Below, piece after piece: positions 63,579 through 64,000 of a stretch of 64,000 bases of DNA (position 1 is its first letter; the number at the start of each line of letters is the position of its first letter). Source of the DNA: Azolla caroliniana. Lineage: Eukaryota; Polypodiophyta. The DNA lies in the NCBI GenBank assembly GCA_043228905.1, contig JBHGNT010000018.1, positions 9,052,001 to 9,116,000 on the forward strand, in the 5' to 3' direction. The notes under the pieces were generated by a model. It was given only the letters and a program-made list of their open reading frames with translations, was not told the DNA's origin and did not search any database. The translations under genes were made by a program, and so were the position numbers.

Positions 63579-64000
63579 TTATTCAGGGGGACATGTGGCG
63601 TCCTCCATGGTGATCTCCCGAGTCTCGTTGGTGCTGTGTGGCTTGGTAAACAGGTTGGGTGGTGTAGTCCCTCGATATGGTCTAAGCCGAAACCCATTGG
63701 CCCAGCTTTTGACCATGTCGCCGGCGAGTGTGCCGAGCTGGAACATCCCGTTGAACTCGTCGATAATCCAGAATGGACCGGTCCACCAAAATCTTAATTT
63801 TCCCAGCATTGACCCGAGTCGTGTTTGAAAAAGAAGAACTGGTTTGCCGATGGTGAGCTCCTTCTCCAGCCCATGTCGATGTCGATCCACGAAAGCCTTG
63901 CGTTGTCGTTGGCGTTGTTCGAGCTAGGCCATACTCTCTATCCTATCTTCCCCGAGTTCGAGGAGTTGTTCCAGCCGGTATTGCTCGGATTCGGCCTCGG
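63579..64000 (-). pseudogene. C-terminal end of G2 pol (after integrase core)
   Basis: The minus strand reads EQYRLEQLLELGEDRIESMA, a TAG near 63927, then KAFVDRHRHGLEKELTIGKP, LLFQTRLGSMLGKLRFWWTG and QLGTLAGDMVKSWANGFRLR. It aligns with 5330-5660 of G1 (KAFVDRHRKG, IGKPVLVFQTQMG, LGTLAGEVLGKWVNGFRL). No chromodomain follows. The integrase core lies outside the window. Confidence 0.8.

Larger units (their letters stand above)
59443..64000 (-). mobile_element. G2: Ty3/gypsy element, Tat/Athila-like, 3' part
   Basis: Reading the minus strand from the right edge: the end of pol (64000-63579), a spacer, an extra post-pol ORF (63046-59988) and a 3' LTR (59890-59443). Pol end and extra ORF are homologous to those of G1. 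The rest of pol, gag and the 5' LTR lie beyond 64000. It is inserted into CP1 next to CP2a. Confidence 0.85.

Overview
This is plant nuclear DNA. It is a dense nest of LTR retrotransposons of both plant superfamilies (Ty3/gypsy and Ty1/copia), plus L1-type LINEs and SINE-like fragments. One host gene can be supported. Short GT-AG introns, plant-type TGGTATCAGAGC primer-binding sites, chromodomain gypsy elements and a plant tweety-like membrane gene fit a flowering plant; the species cannot be told from this window. Element names (G, CR, CP, GO, LN) are mine.

Layout. 1-9392: 3' part of G1, a Tat/Athila-like gypsy (+) with gag, pol, a ~920-codon extra ORF after pol, and a 3' LTR. It sits inside a chromovirus, CR3 (9393-12020). 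12021-12683: three short retroelement scraps joined end to end. 12684-14640: a gypsy LTR and purine-rich leader. 14896-19806: CP3, a decayed copia bounded by INVERTED rather than direct LTR copies. 19872-21765: chromovirus CR1a. 21992-24345: chromovirus CR2a. 24346-25203: an LTR-like block with 36-bp repeats. 25204-26804: CP2b (copia, -). 27100-28140: CP4 (copia gag, -). 29000-32955: the host gene on the - strand, nine exons and an unbroken frame, with two SINE-like pieces in one intron. 33890-41420: LINE LN1 (-) split by CR2b (35421-41211, target duplication GTTAG). 41600-50330: LINE LN2 (+) split by GO (44515-49379), a young gag-only gypsy. 50331-51283: CR1b (-). 51284-59442: copia CP1, interrupted by the nearly complete copia CP2a (53665-59425, target duplication GTCTG). 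59443-64000: G2 (-), a relative of G1 running off the right edge.

Almost all element reading frames carry stops or frameshifts, so these are relics; CP2a and GO look youngest. The most interesting signals are: the extra post-pol protein shared by G1 and G2; perfect heat-shock-element arrays just upstream of the TATA boxes in the LTRs of two chromovirus families; a GC-rich block shared by LTR boundaries of unrelated elements; the inverted-LTR copia; a transit-peptide-like exon inside CR2b; and the gag-only element with tandem GTAAG-bearing repeats. All boundaries come from reading LTR termini, primer-binding sites, splice sites and protein motifs by eye.
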